Shown here in pieces: positions 43,835 through 52,198 of a stretch of 64,000 bases of DNA (position 1 is its first letter; each line of letters starts with the position of its first letter). The notes under the pieces were generated by a model that did no database searches, was not told the DNA's origin, and saw only the letters and a program-made list of their open reading frames with translations. Position numbers and translations under genes: made by a program. This stretch comes from an uncultured Pelagibacteraceae bacterium (GTDB taxonomy: Bacteria > Pseudomonadota > Alphaproteobacteria > Pelagibacterales > Pelagibacteraceae). The stretch covers positions 1 to 64,000 of the forward strand of contig CACKVD010000003.1 in assembly GCA_902603555.1 (NCBI GenBank), in the 5' to 3' direction.

Positions 43835-44302
43835 TTAATCGTTGCTAATAAGCTTGGTTAAATAAATTGAATTAACATCTTCTTTATAATGAGCAAAAGG
43901 TTCACATGGTTCAAAAAGGCATTTTTTGAACAGTTTTCTAGCTGGTTCAAAAAAATTTCCTGCTCCTGTTTCAATGCTCAATCTCTTAATATTTAATTTT
44001 TTTGCTTCAGCAATTAAATGTTCTACAACTTTTATACCATTACCTTTTTGTCTAAATTTATCATGAATTCTTATTGATTTAAATTCACCATGTTCTTTAT
44101 CTAAAAATTTCAAAGCACCACAACCTAACAATTGTTCCTCTTCCCATAAACTCCAAAATTTGATTGAATCATCTTTTAAACCAGGTATATCCAAAACATG
44201 TGCACTTCCTTGGGGAGAAGCTGCTCTTAGTTCAATAAAATGTTTTGTCAAAAGTTCATTTACTTCTGGGTGTTCAAAATTTCCCTCAATTGATTTAAGC
44301 AT
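43835..44302 (-). CDS. GNAT-family N-acetyltransferase
   Basis: 155-aa acetyltransferase. The acetyl-CoA pyrophosphate loop is RQKGNGIKVVEHLI (a Q/RxxGxG/A variant), preceded by EFKSIRIHDKFR and followed by LSIETGAGNFFEPARKLFKK. Resembles PhnO/YitH-like putative amino-acid or small-amine acetyltransferases; substrate unknown. Starts directly after the purK stop, hence third gene of the purE-purK operon. Confidence 0.82.
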   Translation of the reverse strand: MLKSIEGNFEHPEVNELLTKHFIELRAASPQGSAHVLDIPGLKDDSIKFWSLWEEEQLLGCGALKFLDKEHGEFKSIRIHDKFRQKGNGIKVVEHLIAEAKKLNIKRLSIETGAGNFFEPARKLFKKCLFEPCEPFAHYKEDVNSIYLTKLISND

Positions 44303-45349
44303 CTATAATAAAGTAGTTATATGTCCCATTTTTCTTTTTTCTTTTATCTCCTTTTTAAGATAATCAAAGAAAAATTCATTATGATTTAAATTAGTATTAT
44401 TTCTATATTCTTTTATTTGATTTCCAATCAAATTAATCATTTTTGCATTAGATAATTTTTTTAAAGGGATTTTTTCAAAGGAACAAACTGCTCTTACATG
44501 ATTTTCAAATTGACTTACATTATAAGCATTTATTGTTAAATGACCTGAGTTATGAACTCTAGGAGCTATTTCATTAACATATAAATTTTCATTTCTATCA
44601 ATGAAAAATTCCACACATAAAGTACCAATATATTTTAATTCTTCTGCAATCTGTTTTGCCCATTCTTTAGATTGTTCCAATATTTTATTGCTTATTTCTG
44701 CTGGAATTTTTGAATGTTTAAGTATTTGATCTTCATGAGTATTTTCTATTGGTTCATATATCTCATAATTGTTATTGCTAAATCTTGTTATAATGACTGA
44801 AATTTCTTTTTTAAGTTTTACTAGTTTTTCAAGAATATATCCTTTTGAAAAATCTACATTTATCAAATTGAGATCTTCTATCTTTTTAATAGGGTATTGT
44901 CCTTTGCCATCATACCCCATAGTAGTTGTTTTTAAAATTCCTGGAAGAAAATCCTCTAAGGTTTCAATATCAGATTTTTTTTCTATACTTACATACCTGG
45001 TAGTTCGAATATTTAATTTATTTATAAAATCTTTTTCTGCTAATCTATGTTGTATTAGTCTATTTACTGAGGGTTTTGGTAAGACAGTTTTTAATTTATT
45101 CATTTCGTTGAGAGTTTCAAAGGGAATATTTTCAAATTCATAAGTTATAACGTCAACTTTTTTGACGAATTCTAAAATTTTTTCATTGTCTCTATAAGAA
45201 CCAAATATAAATTCATCACAAAAATTTTGTGCAGGTGCATCTTTGTCATCACAGTAAATTGTAGTTTTTATATTCAATTTTTTTGCAGCCACTGAAAGCA
45301 TACTTCCTAATTGACCTCCACCAATAATACCCAGATTTTTATGTGACAT
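44303..45349 (-). CDS. purK: N5-carboxyaminoimidazole ribonucleotide synthase
   Basis: 348-aa ATP-grasp enzyme of purine synthesis converting AIR, ATP and bicarbonate to N5-CAIR. Seen: IIGGGQLGSMLSVAAKKL, ENIPFETL, TMGYDGKGQYPI, EKLVKLKKEISVIITR, and EIAPRVHNSGHLTINAY. Located 4 bases after purE, whose product uses N5-CAIR. Confidence 0.95.
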   Translation of the reverse strand: MSHKNLGIIGGGQLGSMLSVAAKKLNIKTTIYCDDKDAPAQNFCDEFIFGSYRDNEKILEFVKKVDVITYEFENIPFETLNEMNKLKTVLPKPSVNRLIQHRLAEKDFINKLNIRTTRYVSIEKKSDIETLEDFLPGILKTTTMGYDGKGQYPIKKIEDLNLINVDFSKGYILEKLVKLKKEISVIITRFSNNNYEIYEPIENTHEDQILKHSKIPAEISNKILEQSKEWAKQIAEELKYIGTLCVEFFIDRNENLYVNEIAPRVHNSGHLTINAYNVSQFENHVRAVCSFEKIPLKKLSNAKMINLIGNQIKEYRNNTNLNHNEFFFDYLKKEIKEKRKMGHITTLL

Positions 45350-45353
45350 GTTT

Positions 45354-45845
45354 TTACTTAGGTTTTTTTTTAATTGACCTTGTTTGTTTTAATCGCCAAT
45401 TATTTAATCTTTTTTTTATTTTAAAATCATTGTTTGCAATAATTGAAGCTGCCAACAACGCCGCATTTATAGCACCATCTCCACCTATGGCCAAAGTACC
45501 AACTGGGATACCTTTAGGCATTTGAGCTATTGAGAGTAAACTATCTAGACCTTTGAGTTTTTTAGTCTCAATTGGAACACCTAATACTGGTATTGACGTC
45601 AAAGACGATATCATTCCTGGCAAATGTGCTGAACCTCCAGCTCCTGCTATTATTACTCCAATATTATTTTTTTCAACAGATAGGGCAAAATCAAACATTC
45701 TCTTAGGTGTACGATGAGCTGAAATTATTTTAGTTTCATGTTTAATACCCATCATTTTAAGGATTTTGACTGATAATTTCATAGTTTTGTAATCAGATTG
45801 ACTACCCATAACAATTGAAACTTTGAGTTTTTTATTCTTTTTCAT
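45354..45845 (-). CDS. purE: N5-carboxyaminoimidazole ribonucleotide mutase
   Basis: 163-aa class I PurE. Motifs: VMGSQSDYKTMK, SAHRTPKRM, IIAGAGGSAHLPGM and VPIETKKLKGLDSLLSIAQMPKGIPVGTLAIG, nearly identical to the family consensus. First gene of purE-purK-GNAT. Confidence 0.96.
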   Translation of the reverse strand: MKKNKKLKVSIVMGSQSDYKTMKLSVKILKMMGIKHETKIISAHRTPKRMFDFALSVEKNNIGVIIAGAGGSAHLPGMISSLTSIPVLGVPIETKKLKGLDSLLSIAQMPKGIPVGTLAIGGDGAINAALLAASIIANNDFKIKKRLNNWRLKQTRSIKKKPK

Positions 45846-45948
45846 GATTTTGTTTACTTAAACCTTATTTCAAAAATACATAAAAAATTCAATAAAATAA
45901 ATAGAATTTAAAAAAACATATTGGTATGGTTTAAAATTAGTAATCAAA

Positions 45949-46914
45949 ATGAAATTTAAAATAGATAATCTTCAGTACTGCAAATGGTCAAGAGAAATTT
46001 TTGAAATTAATAGACAAGCAGGCCTTGATGCCGTTCATGTGACTATAGTTTATCACGAAGATTATGATGAGTTATTAAATGAAATTAAAAAATGGGAAAA
46101 ATTATTCAAAGATAATGCTGATCTTATTTTTTTAGGAAAAAATTTTAAAGATATTGAAAAAGCAAATACTGAAAAGAAAACAGCAATTTTTTTTGGCTTT
46201 CAAAATTGTTCACCAATAGAGGATGATATAAGTTTAGTTGAAAAAGTTCATGATCTTGGTTGTAGATTTATGCAGCTTACGTATAATAATCAATCTCTAT
46301 TAGCTACAGGTTGCTATGAAAAGATTGATAGTGGTGTAACTAATTTTGGTAGAGAGGTTATAAAAGAAATGAATAGAGTGGGTGTTGTCATTGATATGTC
46401 ACACTCAGCAGAAAAAAGCACTTTTGATGCTATAGAAATAAGTGAAAAACCTATTGTTATTACTCATGCAAACCCATCTTTTTGGCATGCAGCAAAAAGA
46501 AATAAATCTTCCGAATTATTAAAAACTTTAAGTGATAGTGGCGGTATCTTAGGGTTATCACTTTATCCACATCACTTAAAAAACAATACAAACTGTTCTT
46601 TAGAAAGTTTTTGTGAAATGGTAGCTAAAACTGCTGATGTTATGAGCGTTAATAATATTGGCATTGGTTCAGATCTCTGTATGAATCAACCCGATGAGGT
46701 TGTTGAATGGATGAGAAATGGCACTTGGTCAAAAAATAAAAATTATGGAGAAGGTTCAAAAAATAAGCCTGGTTTTCCAAAACAACCAGTCTGGTTTGAG
46801 GATGCGAGAGGTTTTTCTAATTTAGAAATAGGATTAAAAAAAGTAGGTTTTTCAGAAACTGAGACCAATGGGATACTTGGTAATAACTGGTATAATTTTT
46901 ATAAAGCAATTTAG
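45949..46914 (+). CDS. membrane dipeptidase (peptidase M19) family protein
   Basis: 321-aa TIM-barrel zinc hydrolase of the renal dipeptidase family. Seen: DAVHVTIVYHEDYDE (in place of the canonical DGHND), QLTYNNQSLLATGC, VVIDMSHSAEKS, PIVITHANPSFWHA and GIGSDLCMN. In Pseudomonas aeruginosa a homologous dipeptidase gene lies beside the dgcAB dimethylglycine genes (established knowledge); linkage here to an adjacent C1/betaine region is consistent with a role there. It is the first gene of a four-gene plus-strand run. Confidence 0.85.
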   Translation: MKFKIDNLQYCKWSREIFEINRQAGLDAVHVTIVYHEDYDELLNEIKKWEKLFKDNADLIFLGKNFKDIEKANTEKKTAIFFGFQNCSPIEDDISLVEKVHDLGCRFMQLTYNNQSLLATGCYEKIDSGVTNFGREVIKEMNRVGVVIDMSHSAEKSTFDAIEISEKPIVITHANPSFWHAAKRNKSSELLKTLSDSGGILGLSLYPHHLKNNTNCSLESFCEMVAKTADVMSVNNIGIGSDLCMNQPDEVVEWMRNGTWSKNKNYGEGSKNKPGFPKQPVWFEDARGFSNLEIGLKKVGFSETETNGILGNNWYNFYKAI

Positions 46915-46916
46915 AA

Positions 46917-48578
46917 ATGAAAGTAGAATTAAGAGATCCAAATGTAATAATGAAACTTTCAAGACTTGGGTCGTTTCATCAATCAAAATTATCATTTTTA
47001 AGAAGTTTCTTGAGTGAATTTAAGGACTGGGATTATAAAAGAGATGTATTCAATTTAGATAAAGATGGATTTGGAGTAGCGGTATATTCTTTTAAAAAAA
47101 AAGAAAGAGTTTACTCATTAGTATGTTTTGCTAATAAAATTAATGATGATGATAGATCAGATAGGGTTATTGCCACGAAATGGGATGCGGCTTTTACATT
47201 GCATGATGGTGTTCCAGATATCAAAGATATTGAAAGATTAAAAAATGAGGTCCCAAAACAAGAAGTTGGAAGACTATCTTATAAAGAACTTACATTATCA
47301 AGAGCCAATAAATCAGTTAGAATGTTTAACCATGTTGTTGAAAGTTTAAGTAATGGATCTCAACCAAATTTAGAATTATTAGAAAAAGTTGGTTATCTTT
47401 ACAGGACTACTGCAGTTTATGGCTCAGGTAAATTTGGTTTAGCAGATCGCTTTAGAATTAAAAATAGAGAAGAAATAAATGGTCCTTTCAGACTAGAAAT
47501 GATGTTAGTTTATTTAGTAAGACAATTCACCTTTGACCAAGTTAATCATGTTGCGAAATCAAAGAATCCTAAAAAAGCAGTAAAACTAGATCCTAAAATT
47601 TGTAAAAATCTCGGAATAGGAAATTCGACTGGATTAGGTATGGCCCCTTTTATTGTTAATCACCCTACTTTACTTAACAATTGGATTTTCTGTCGGGAAA
47701 CAGCCTTAAAAAAGATTAGAGAAATCAAAATAGTAAAAATTCAAGATAGTGAGTTATTTAAAAGTTGCGTAAGAAACTCAATCAAAAATATAACTAGCTG
47801 GAATACTGAAAGCGAATATCAGCTTAAAAAAATAAATCATTTACTAAGAGATGTAAGAAAATTTTTAGATTTTGTTGAAAATAAATTTAGCTTTGAAACA
47901 GATTATCCATTTAATAAAATTTATTTGTGGTTAGAAAAAGAGGCATGTGAAGAATGTATTGAATATATTGTTTCAATTATGATGGAACCTTTTGGTGAAA
48001 TCACTGAACCTTTAATAAAAAAAATGAGTTCTGATGAGGAAAAATACTTTAATATACCTACGAATAGAACAGCCGGAAATTTAAAAAGCATCATAGAGGC
48101 AAAATACAAAAATATTCTAGAAATTGATTTTGAAAAACAGACAAATTTTAAAAAATTTTGGTTTATTTCAAAAAATAAAGAAGAACCAAGATTAGCTGAT
48201 CGCTTTGAAGAGCAGGGATCAGAATTAGAGCAGCCTCTTGCGATAGCAAGAGATATTAAAAAATTATACAATAAATTGTTATCAACAAAAAAAACTTTAA
48301 GGATAGATAAGTTTTTAAATGAAAATTCAGACTTAAGACATGTTGTAAGAAGAGCTTTTATTATTGAAAAATTTCCTTATTCAGAGATTCAAGATAATAC
48401 AATTAGTGAAAATATTGTTCCAATAGATATGCTTAGATTAAAATTATCTTTTTTTGGAGCTTTAAAATTTGATCCAAGATCAGATAAATGGCTTCGTATA
48501 TGCATGTTTCAAGGTGCACCACTTCCAAATGAGCTTGGTGATTACGATGAACAGTGGGTTTATAAATCTCATTCTTAA
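46917..48578 (+). CDS. uncharacterised 553-aa protein
   Basis: Large soluble protein with no signal peptide, membrane helix or domain I can name. Mixed alpha-helical, charged; N-terminus MKVELRDPNVIMKLSRLGSFHQSKLSFLR. The pentapeptide LADRF occurs twice, at residues 175-179 and 426-430, hinting at an internal repeat. C-terminal LRICMFQGAPLPNELGDYDEQWVY. It begins 2 bases after the dipeptidase stop and is followed 3 bases later by a DUF3726 gene, so the three are probably one functional unit. Confidence 0.78.
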   Translation: MKVELRDPNVIMKLSRLGSFHQSKLSFLRSFLSEFKDWDYKRDVFNLDKDGFGVAVYSFKKKERVYSLVCFANKINDDDRSDRVIATKWDAAFTLHDGVPDIKDIERLKNEVPKQEVGRLSYKELTLSRANKSVRMFNHVVESLSNGSQPNLELLEKVGYLYRTTAVYGSGKFGLADRFRIKNREEINGPFRLEMMLVYLVRQFTFDQVNHVAKSKNPKKAVKLDPKICKNLGIGNSTGLGMAPFIVNHPTLLNNWIFCRETALKKIREIKIVKIQDSELFKSCVRNSIKNITSWNTESEYQLKKINHLLRDVRKFLDFVENKFSFETDYPFNKIYLWLEKEACEECIEYIVSIMMEPFGEITEPLIKKMSSDEEKYFNIPTNRTAGNLKSIIEAKYKNILEIDFEKQTNFKKFWFISKNKEEPRLADRFEEQGSELEQPLAIARDIKKLYNKLLSTKKTLRIDKFLNENSDLRHVVRRAFIIEKFPYSEIQDNTISENIVPIDMLRLKLSFFGALKFDPRSDKWLRICMFQGAPLPNELGDYDEQWVYKSHS

Positions 48579-48581
48579 TTT

Positions 48582-49193
48582 ATGAAATCATTGAGTGAAA
48601 TAGAAACAACATCAAAAAGAGCTAGTCGTGCCATGGGTTTTTCTTGGGGAGTCGCTGAAGAGGTCGCTAAAGGTATAAGATTATTGGAATTTTTTGGTTT
48701 GCCTGGAATTAAAAATTTAAATCAATACTATAAAGATCGTGACAATCGTAATTATGAAAATTCAAAAATAATAAAAAAAAACAATAAACCAAACAAATTA
48801 CCTTATTGTCCAATTACTCTTGGTGTAAGCTTTCTAGATCAAATTAAAAAAATTGAAAAGTTCAAAAAATGCACTTTTCAAAAAATTGCTTATCCAATTT
48901 TATTTTTACCTTTTTTAAGTAGAAGTTCAGAAATCATAGGAAAGAAATTACTATTTCAATTTGATAAGAATGAATTTTTATTAAATTTTAATGTTAATAT
49001 TTCATCTAATTTTATAAGAAAAAAATTTCCATCAATTGCTAAAAAAATTGAAGTAAATTTTTTAGATAATAAAGATTCATTTACTGGAACGGAATGGAAA
49101 AATTTATACAAATTATCTGAAGACACATTTGTTGAGGAAACAGATAGTTTAAAACAAGGAGCTGCAGGGGCTGGTTTAACTGACAATGATTAA
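48582..49193 (+). CDS. DUF3726 family protein
   Basis: 203-aa soluble protein whose N-terminus (SLSEIETTSKRASRAMGFSWGVAEEVAKGIRLLE) matches the DUF3726 family of roseobacters and rhizobia. The middle is Lys/Asn-rich; the C-terminus ends AGAGLTDND. Function unknown; it follows the 553-aa gene by 3 bases and overlaps the zinc-ribbon gene by 8. Confidence 0.75.
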   Translation: MKSLSEIETTSKRASRAMGFSWGVAEEVAKGIRLLEFFGLPGIKNLNQYYKDRDNRNYENSKIIKKNNKPNKLPYCPITLGVSFLDQIKKIEKFKKCTFQKIAYPILFLPFLSRSSEIIGKKLLFQFDKNEFLLNFNVNISSNFIRKKFPSIAKKIEVNFLDNKDSFTGTEWKNLYKLSEDTFVEETDSLKQGAAGAGLTDND

Positions 49194-49347
49194 AGATAAA
49201 GATAATGAAGAAAAGGATTTGAAAGAATTAGATAATATCTGCGAGGAATGTAAAGATGAAAACGAAAGTGTTTCTCAAAATTTAATTCTTATAGGTTATA
49301 AAATTTGTAAATCTTGCAGAGTATCAAAAACAATTTTTCCTATTTAG
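49186..49347 (+). CDS. small zinc-ribbon-like protein (53 aa)
   Basis: Absent from the ORF track. ATG at 49186 overlaps the DUF3726 stop; the 53-aa product starts MIKDKDNEEKDLKELDN and has two CxxC knuckles, ICEEC and ICKSC, 18 residues apart, ending RVSKTIFPI. This spacing fits a small zinc ribbon. Its TAG stop shares bases with the convergent Yip1-family stop. Likely a partner of the two preceding proteins. Confidence 0.65.
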   Translation: MIKDKDNEEKDLKELDNICEECKDENESVSQNLILIGYKICKSCRVSKTIFPI

Positions 49348-49886
49348 ATATGATTGACTGGCATCATGTTCATTCTACTCATTACAAAAGAAATTGATAA
49401 AAAGGCAATAATTAAAAAAGATAAAAAAACTATTCCAAAAGACTTAAAACTTGATTTGAGATTTAAGATTTGTTTCGTTGAAATTATTAAACCTGCAAAA
49501 ATCCAAAATTGCGTTAAAAATATAATTGGTATCATTAAATCAGGAGTTAAAGCGAAAAATCTTAAGAGCCCAGGAGCATGAGCAAAACCTACAGCAGTCA
49601 AAACTTTTTTAAAAGACACCTTAGTTTGTTTATCAGGAAATAATTTTACACCTATTACAAATATAAATAACGCCCAAATAAACCAAGTTATAATTGCTGT
49701 TAACCCAGACATTGCAACTGCAGTTTTAATAACTGTATTGGCAGCAACTGCGCCAGCGATCCCATCTAAAATCATTATTAGTCCAGCAAAATAAATTGAC
49801 GCTTCACCAAAATTTTTATTATCGCTATAGAGAGATTTATCTAACTTAATAGATTTAAAAATAATACTGAGAAATTCACCAAACAT
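49344..49886 (-). CDS. Yip1-domain membrane protein
   Basis: 180-aa integral membrane protein with about five hydrophobic helices. The N-terminal cytoplasmic stretch (MFGEFLSIIFKSIKLDKSLYSDNKNFGEASIYFAGL) and the FKKVLTAVGFAHAPGLLRFF segment match Yip1-family bacterial proteins. Function unknown. It is immediately preceded (TAAATG junction) by a 34-aa single-pass ORF. Confidence 0.75.
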   Translation of the reverse strand: MFGEFLSIIFKSIKLDKSLYSDNKNFGEASIYFAGLIMILDGIAGAVAANTVIKTAVAMSGLTAIITWFIWALFIFVIGVKLFPDKQTKVSFKKVLTAVGFAHAPGLLRFFALTPDLMIPIIFLTQFWIFAGLIISTKQILNLKSSFKSFGIVFLSFLIIAFLSISFVMSRMNMMPVNHI

Positions 49887-49991
49887 TTATTTTTTTTTAT
49901 TTTTTTGTTCTTTGTAAGATACAATTAGTGGAAAGAGTATTAAAGCAATAGCAATTATAATGCAAATTCCAATTAAGAAACCTTTAGTCAT
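49887..49991 (-). CDS. 34-aa single-pass membrane miniprotein
   Basis: Too short for the ORF track. Encodes MTKGFLIGICIIIAIALILF followed by PLIVSYKEQKNKKK: one hydrophobic helix with a basic C-terminal tail. Its TAA stop is immediately followed by the ATG of the Yip1-family gene, suggesting translational coupling. No SD is obvious. Plausible but unproven. Confidence 0.45.
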   Translation of the reverse strand: MTKGFLIGICIIIAIALILFPLIVSYKEQKNKKK

Positions 49992-50001
49992 TAAAATATT
50001 T

Positions 50002-50023
50002 AAGGGGGAGCAAACTCCCCCTT
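50002..50023 (-). terminator. GC-rich terminator hairpin after the DmdA-like gene
   Basis: AAGGGGGAG-CAAA-CTCCCCCTT forms a perfect 9-bp stem with a 4-base loop, by far the most GC-rich element in the surroundings. It lies about 8 bases past the DmdA-like stop (minus strand). The minus strand continues AAATATTTTA, a weak U tract. Likely the transcription terminator of metF-dmdA-like. Confidence 0.8.
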
Positions 50024-50031
50024 TAAAAAAG

Positions 50032-51390
50032 TTAGCCTTTTACAACTTCTCTTGTATTAGCATTGAAAGACTCTTTAAATGGTATATCCACTACTACAGC
50101 ATCTACAGGTTCACCTGCTTTATCTGAGTATTTCTCAGGCAAATGAATTTTATATTTAGTTCCAACTTTTCCTTTTGGAAATCCGTTTGAGTTCAGAGTT
50201 CCATCAAATGGCACATATCCCATTGCTATATTTGTTTTTTTTTCAGGATGGTACCAAGGTGATGTAATAAAACCTATTGGATCCCCACCATCAGCTCCTG
50301 AAATTAACCAAAAATCAGGTGCATAATCTTCAATTGGTTTTCCCCCTAATTCAAGACCGACTAACTGAAGTTTATATGGTTTTTTACCCTCTTTGAGCTC
50401 TTTACCCATTTTTTCTAAAGCAGCTTTACCAACATAATCAGCTTTTTTATTCCATTCTCCTTTACCCGAAAGTGAAACCTGATAACCTAAATTACATTGA
50501 AAAGGATTATGCTGTTGATCCATGTCCTGACCCCATGAAAGAATTCCAGCTTGAATTCTTCTATGGTGCGCTGGAGCAATAACCATAAGTTGATGTTTTT
50601 TTCCAGCTTCAAGAACTGCATTCCACATATCTTCCGCATATAGAGTAGCATTTCTTAAATAAATTTCATACCCAGCTTCACCTGAGAAACCAGATTGAGA
50701 TATAACACAGCTTCTTCCCCCAACTTTTACTTCTGCTAAACCATAAAAAGGCATGTTATCAAAATCAACTTGATCTCCACATAAATCTTTCATTAAAGCT
50801 TTTGATTTAGGTCCTTGTATTTGCACAGGACACGCATCAATTTCTTCAACTGTACAATTAAATCTTCCATCAGCATTAACACCTTGAAGATACATACCTA
50901 TATCCGAGTCTGATAAAGAAAACCAAAACTCATCTTTTGAAATTCTTAAAAGAATTGGATCATTTAAAACTCCACCATAAGTATTACATAAAATTACATA
51001 TCTAGCTCTCATAGGGGAAATTTTAGTTGCATCTCTTGTTATTACATAATCTGTGAATTTTTCTGCATCTGGACCTTTAACTCTTATTTGTCTTTCAACA
51101 GCAACGTTCCACATTGTAACATGATTGACAATAGCATCATATTCTACCATTGCTCCACCGTCTTCAGGTTTTACATAACCTCTTGGATGATAAATACGAT
51201 TGTAAACAGTTGCTCTCCAACAACCAGCTTGCATTGATAAATGCCAATAAGGTGACTTTCTTACCCTTGTTGAAATTAACATCTCAACCTTTGTTGGCCC
51301 ACTTTGTCTTAAATTATATGGTACTTCTCGATCTGATTGATCAACTGAAGTAACATGTTTTAGTTTAGTATAGTCAAATTCTTTAGACAT
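50032..51390 (-). CDS. DmdA/GcvT-family THF-dependent methyltransferase
   Basis: 452 aa from the second ATG (MSKEFDYTKL); AGGAG stands 8 bases before it but only 2 before the ORF-track ATG. GcvT fold: VERQIRVKGPDAEKFTDYVITRD, YVILCNTYGGVLNDPILLRI, SDSDIGMYLQGV, CPVQIQGPKSKALM, SQSGFSGEAGYEIYL, and a C-terminal beta domain. These blocks resemble DMSP demethylase DmdA more than glycine-cleavage T protein, but the protein is roughly 80 residues longer than DmdA. Probably transfers a methyl group from a sulfonium, ammonium or methoxy donor to THF. Overlaps metF-like by 8 bases. Confidence 0.8.
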   Translation of the reverse strand: MSKEFDYTKLKHVTSVDQSDREVPYNLRQSGPTKVEMLISTRVRKSPYWHLSMQAGCWRATVYNRIYHPRGYVKPEDGGAMVEYDAIVNHVTMWNVAVERQIRVKGPDAEKFTDYVITRDATKISPMRARYVILCNTYGGVLNDPILLRISKDEFWFSLSDSDIGMYLQGVNADGRFNCTVEEIDACPVQIQGPKSKALMKDLCGDQVDFDNMPFYGLAEVKVGGRSCVISQSGFSGEAGYEIYLRNATLYAEDMWNAVLEAGKKHQLMVIAPAHHRRIQAGILSWGQDMDQQHNPFQCNLGYQVSLSGKGEWNKKADYVGKAALEKMGKELKEGKKPYKLQLVGLELGGKPIEDYAPDFWLISGADGGDPIGFITSPWYHPEKKTNIAMGYVPFDGTLNSNGFPKGKVGTKYKIHLPEKYSDKAGEPVDAVVVDIPFKESFNANTREVVKG

Positions 51391-52156
51391 AACCATTCTC
51401 CTTCAACCACTTGTTAGTTTCCTTCAAGCCGCCGAATGTATAAATGTGGAAGAAATCAGTATGCGATTTAACTTTCCCAATTAAATCATTAGGGTCTTTA
51501 GGTTTTAATAAATCTAACGCCTTACTAAAATTAGACTTAAGAAAATTAATGGAATTTTTTGCTCCAACAATATTAGCAAATTTAATTAAGCTAGATATTT
51601 TTAGAGGCCCAGTAATTCCCACATGCACTGGTATGCTTTGTTTAGATATAAAATCTATAATAGGCTGGGGATCCAGTAACCATTGAGTTACTATATAATC
51701 AGCATAAGGCTTTTTATCTATCATAGCTTTTTCTAAATCTGAGTCGGATATATCAGGACTCCCCTCAGGGTGTCCAGCAATTCCTATTATCATCTTCTCA
51801 AAATAACCAGTCTCTAAAAGTTGAAACGAGCTATCAAATTTTCCAACTGGCTCTCTACCGCCGCCAATGATTAAGACTTGTTTTACACCCCCGTCTTTAC
51901 ATCTAGAGACATAATCTTTAAGCTCTTCTTCATTATGCATTGATCTTGCAGGAAAATGAGGGACAGGGTTAAAACCTTTTTTAACAAGTTCAATAGCTTT
52001 TTGAGCTGTTTCTTTATAATCTCCACCAGGTAACATAGTTATATACACATCATTTACTGGTGGTACCGTTTCTAGATCTGTATTAGGCCCAATTTCTAAC
52101 GAAAATTTCATTTTCAGATCATTATCTTTTTTGAAAAAGCTGTCAAAGAAATTCAA
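51383..52156 (-). CDS. MetF-family methylenetetrahydrofolate reductase-like protein
   Basis: 257 aa from a TTG start at 52156 preceded by GGGGG; this gives LNFFDSFFKKDNDLKMKFSLEIGP, an N-terminus fitting related short MetF proteins. An ATG at 52111 is the alternative. TIM-barrel motifs: FSLEIGPNTD (conserved Glu), GFNPVPHFPARS, IGIAGHPEGSPD, VTQWLLDPQPIIDF, HVGITGPLKI. It likely oxidises methyl-THF made by the DmdA-like enzyme translated next (8-base overlap). Confidence 0.82.
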   Translation of the reverse strand: MNFFDSFFKKDNDLKMKFSLEIGPNTDLETVPPVNDVYITMLPGGDYKETAQKAIELVKKGFNPVPHFPARSMHNEEELKDYVSRCKDGGVKQVLIIGGGREPVGKFDSSFQLLETGYFEKMIIGIAGHPEGSPDISDSDLEKAMIDKKPYADYIVTQWLLDPQPIIDFISKQSIPVHVGITGPLKISSLIKFANIVGAKNSINFLKSNFSKALDLLKPKDPNDLIGKVKSHTDFFHIYTFGGLKETNKWLKENGYV

Positions 52157-52198
52157 CAATTGACCCCCAACTGATAATTGTTGCCAAAAACGGTGCTC

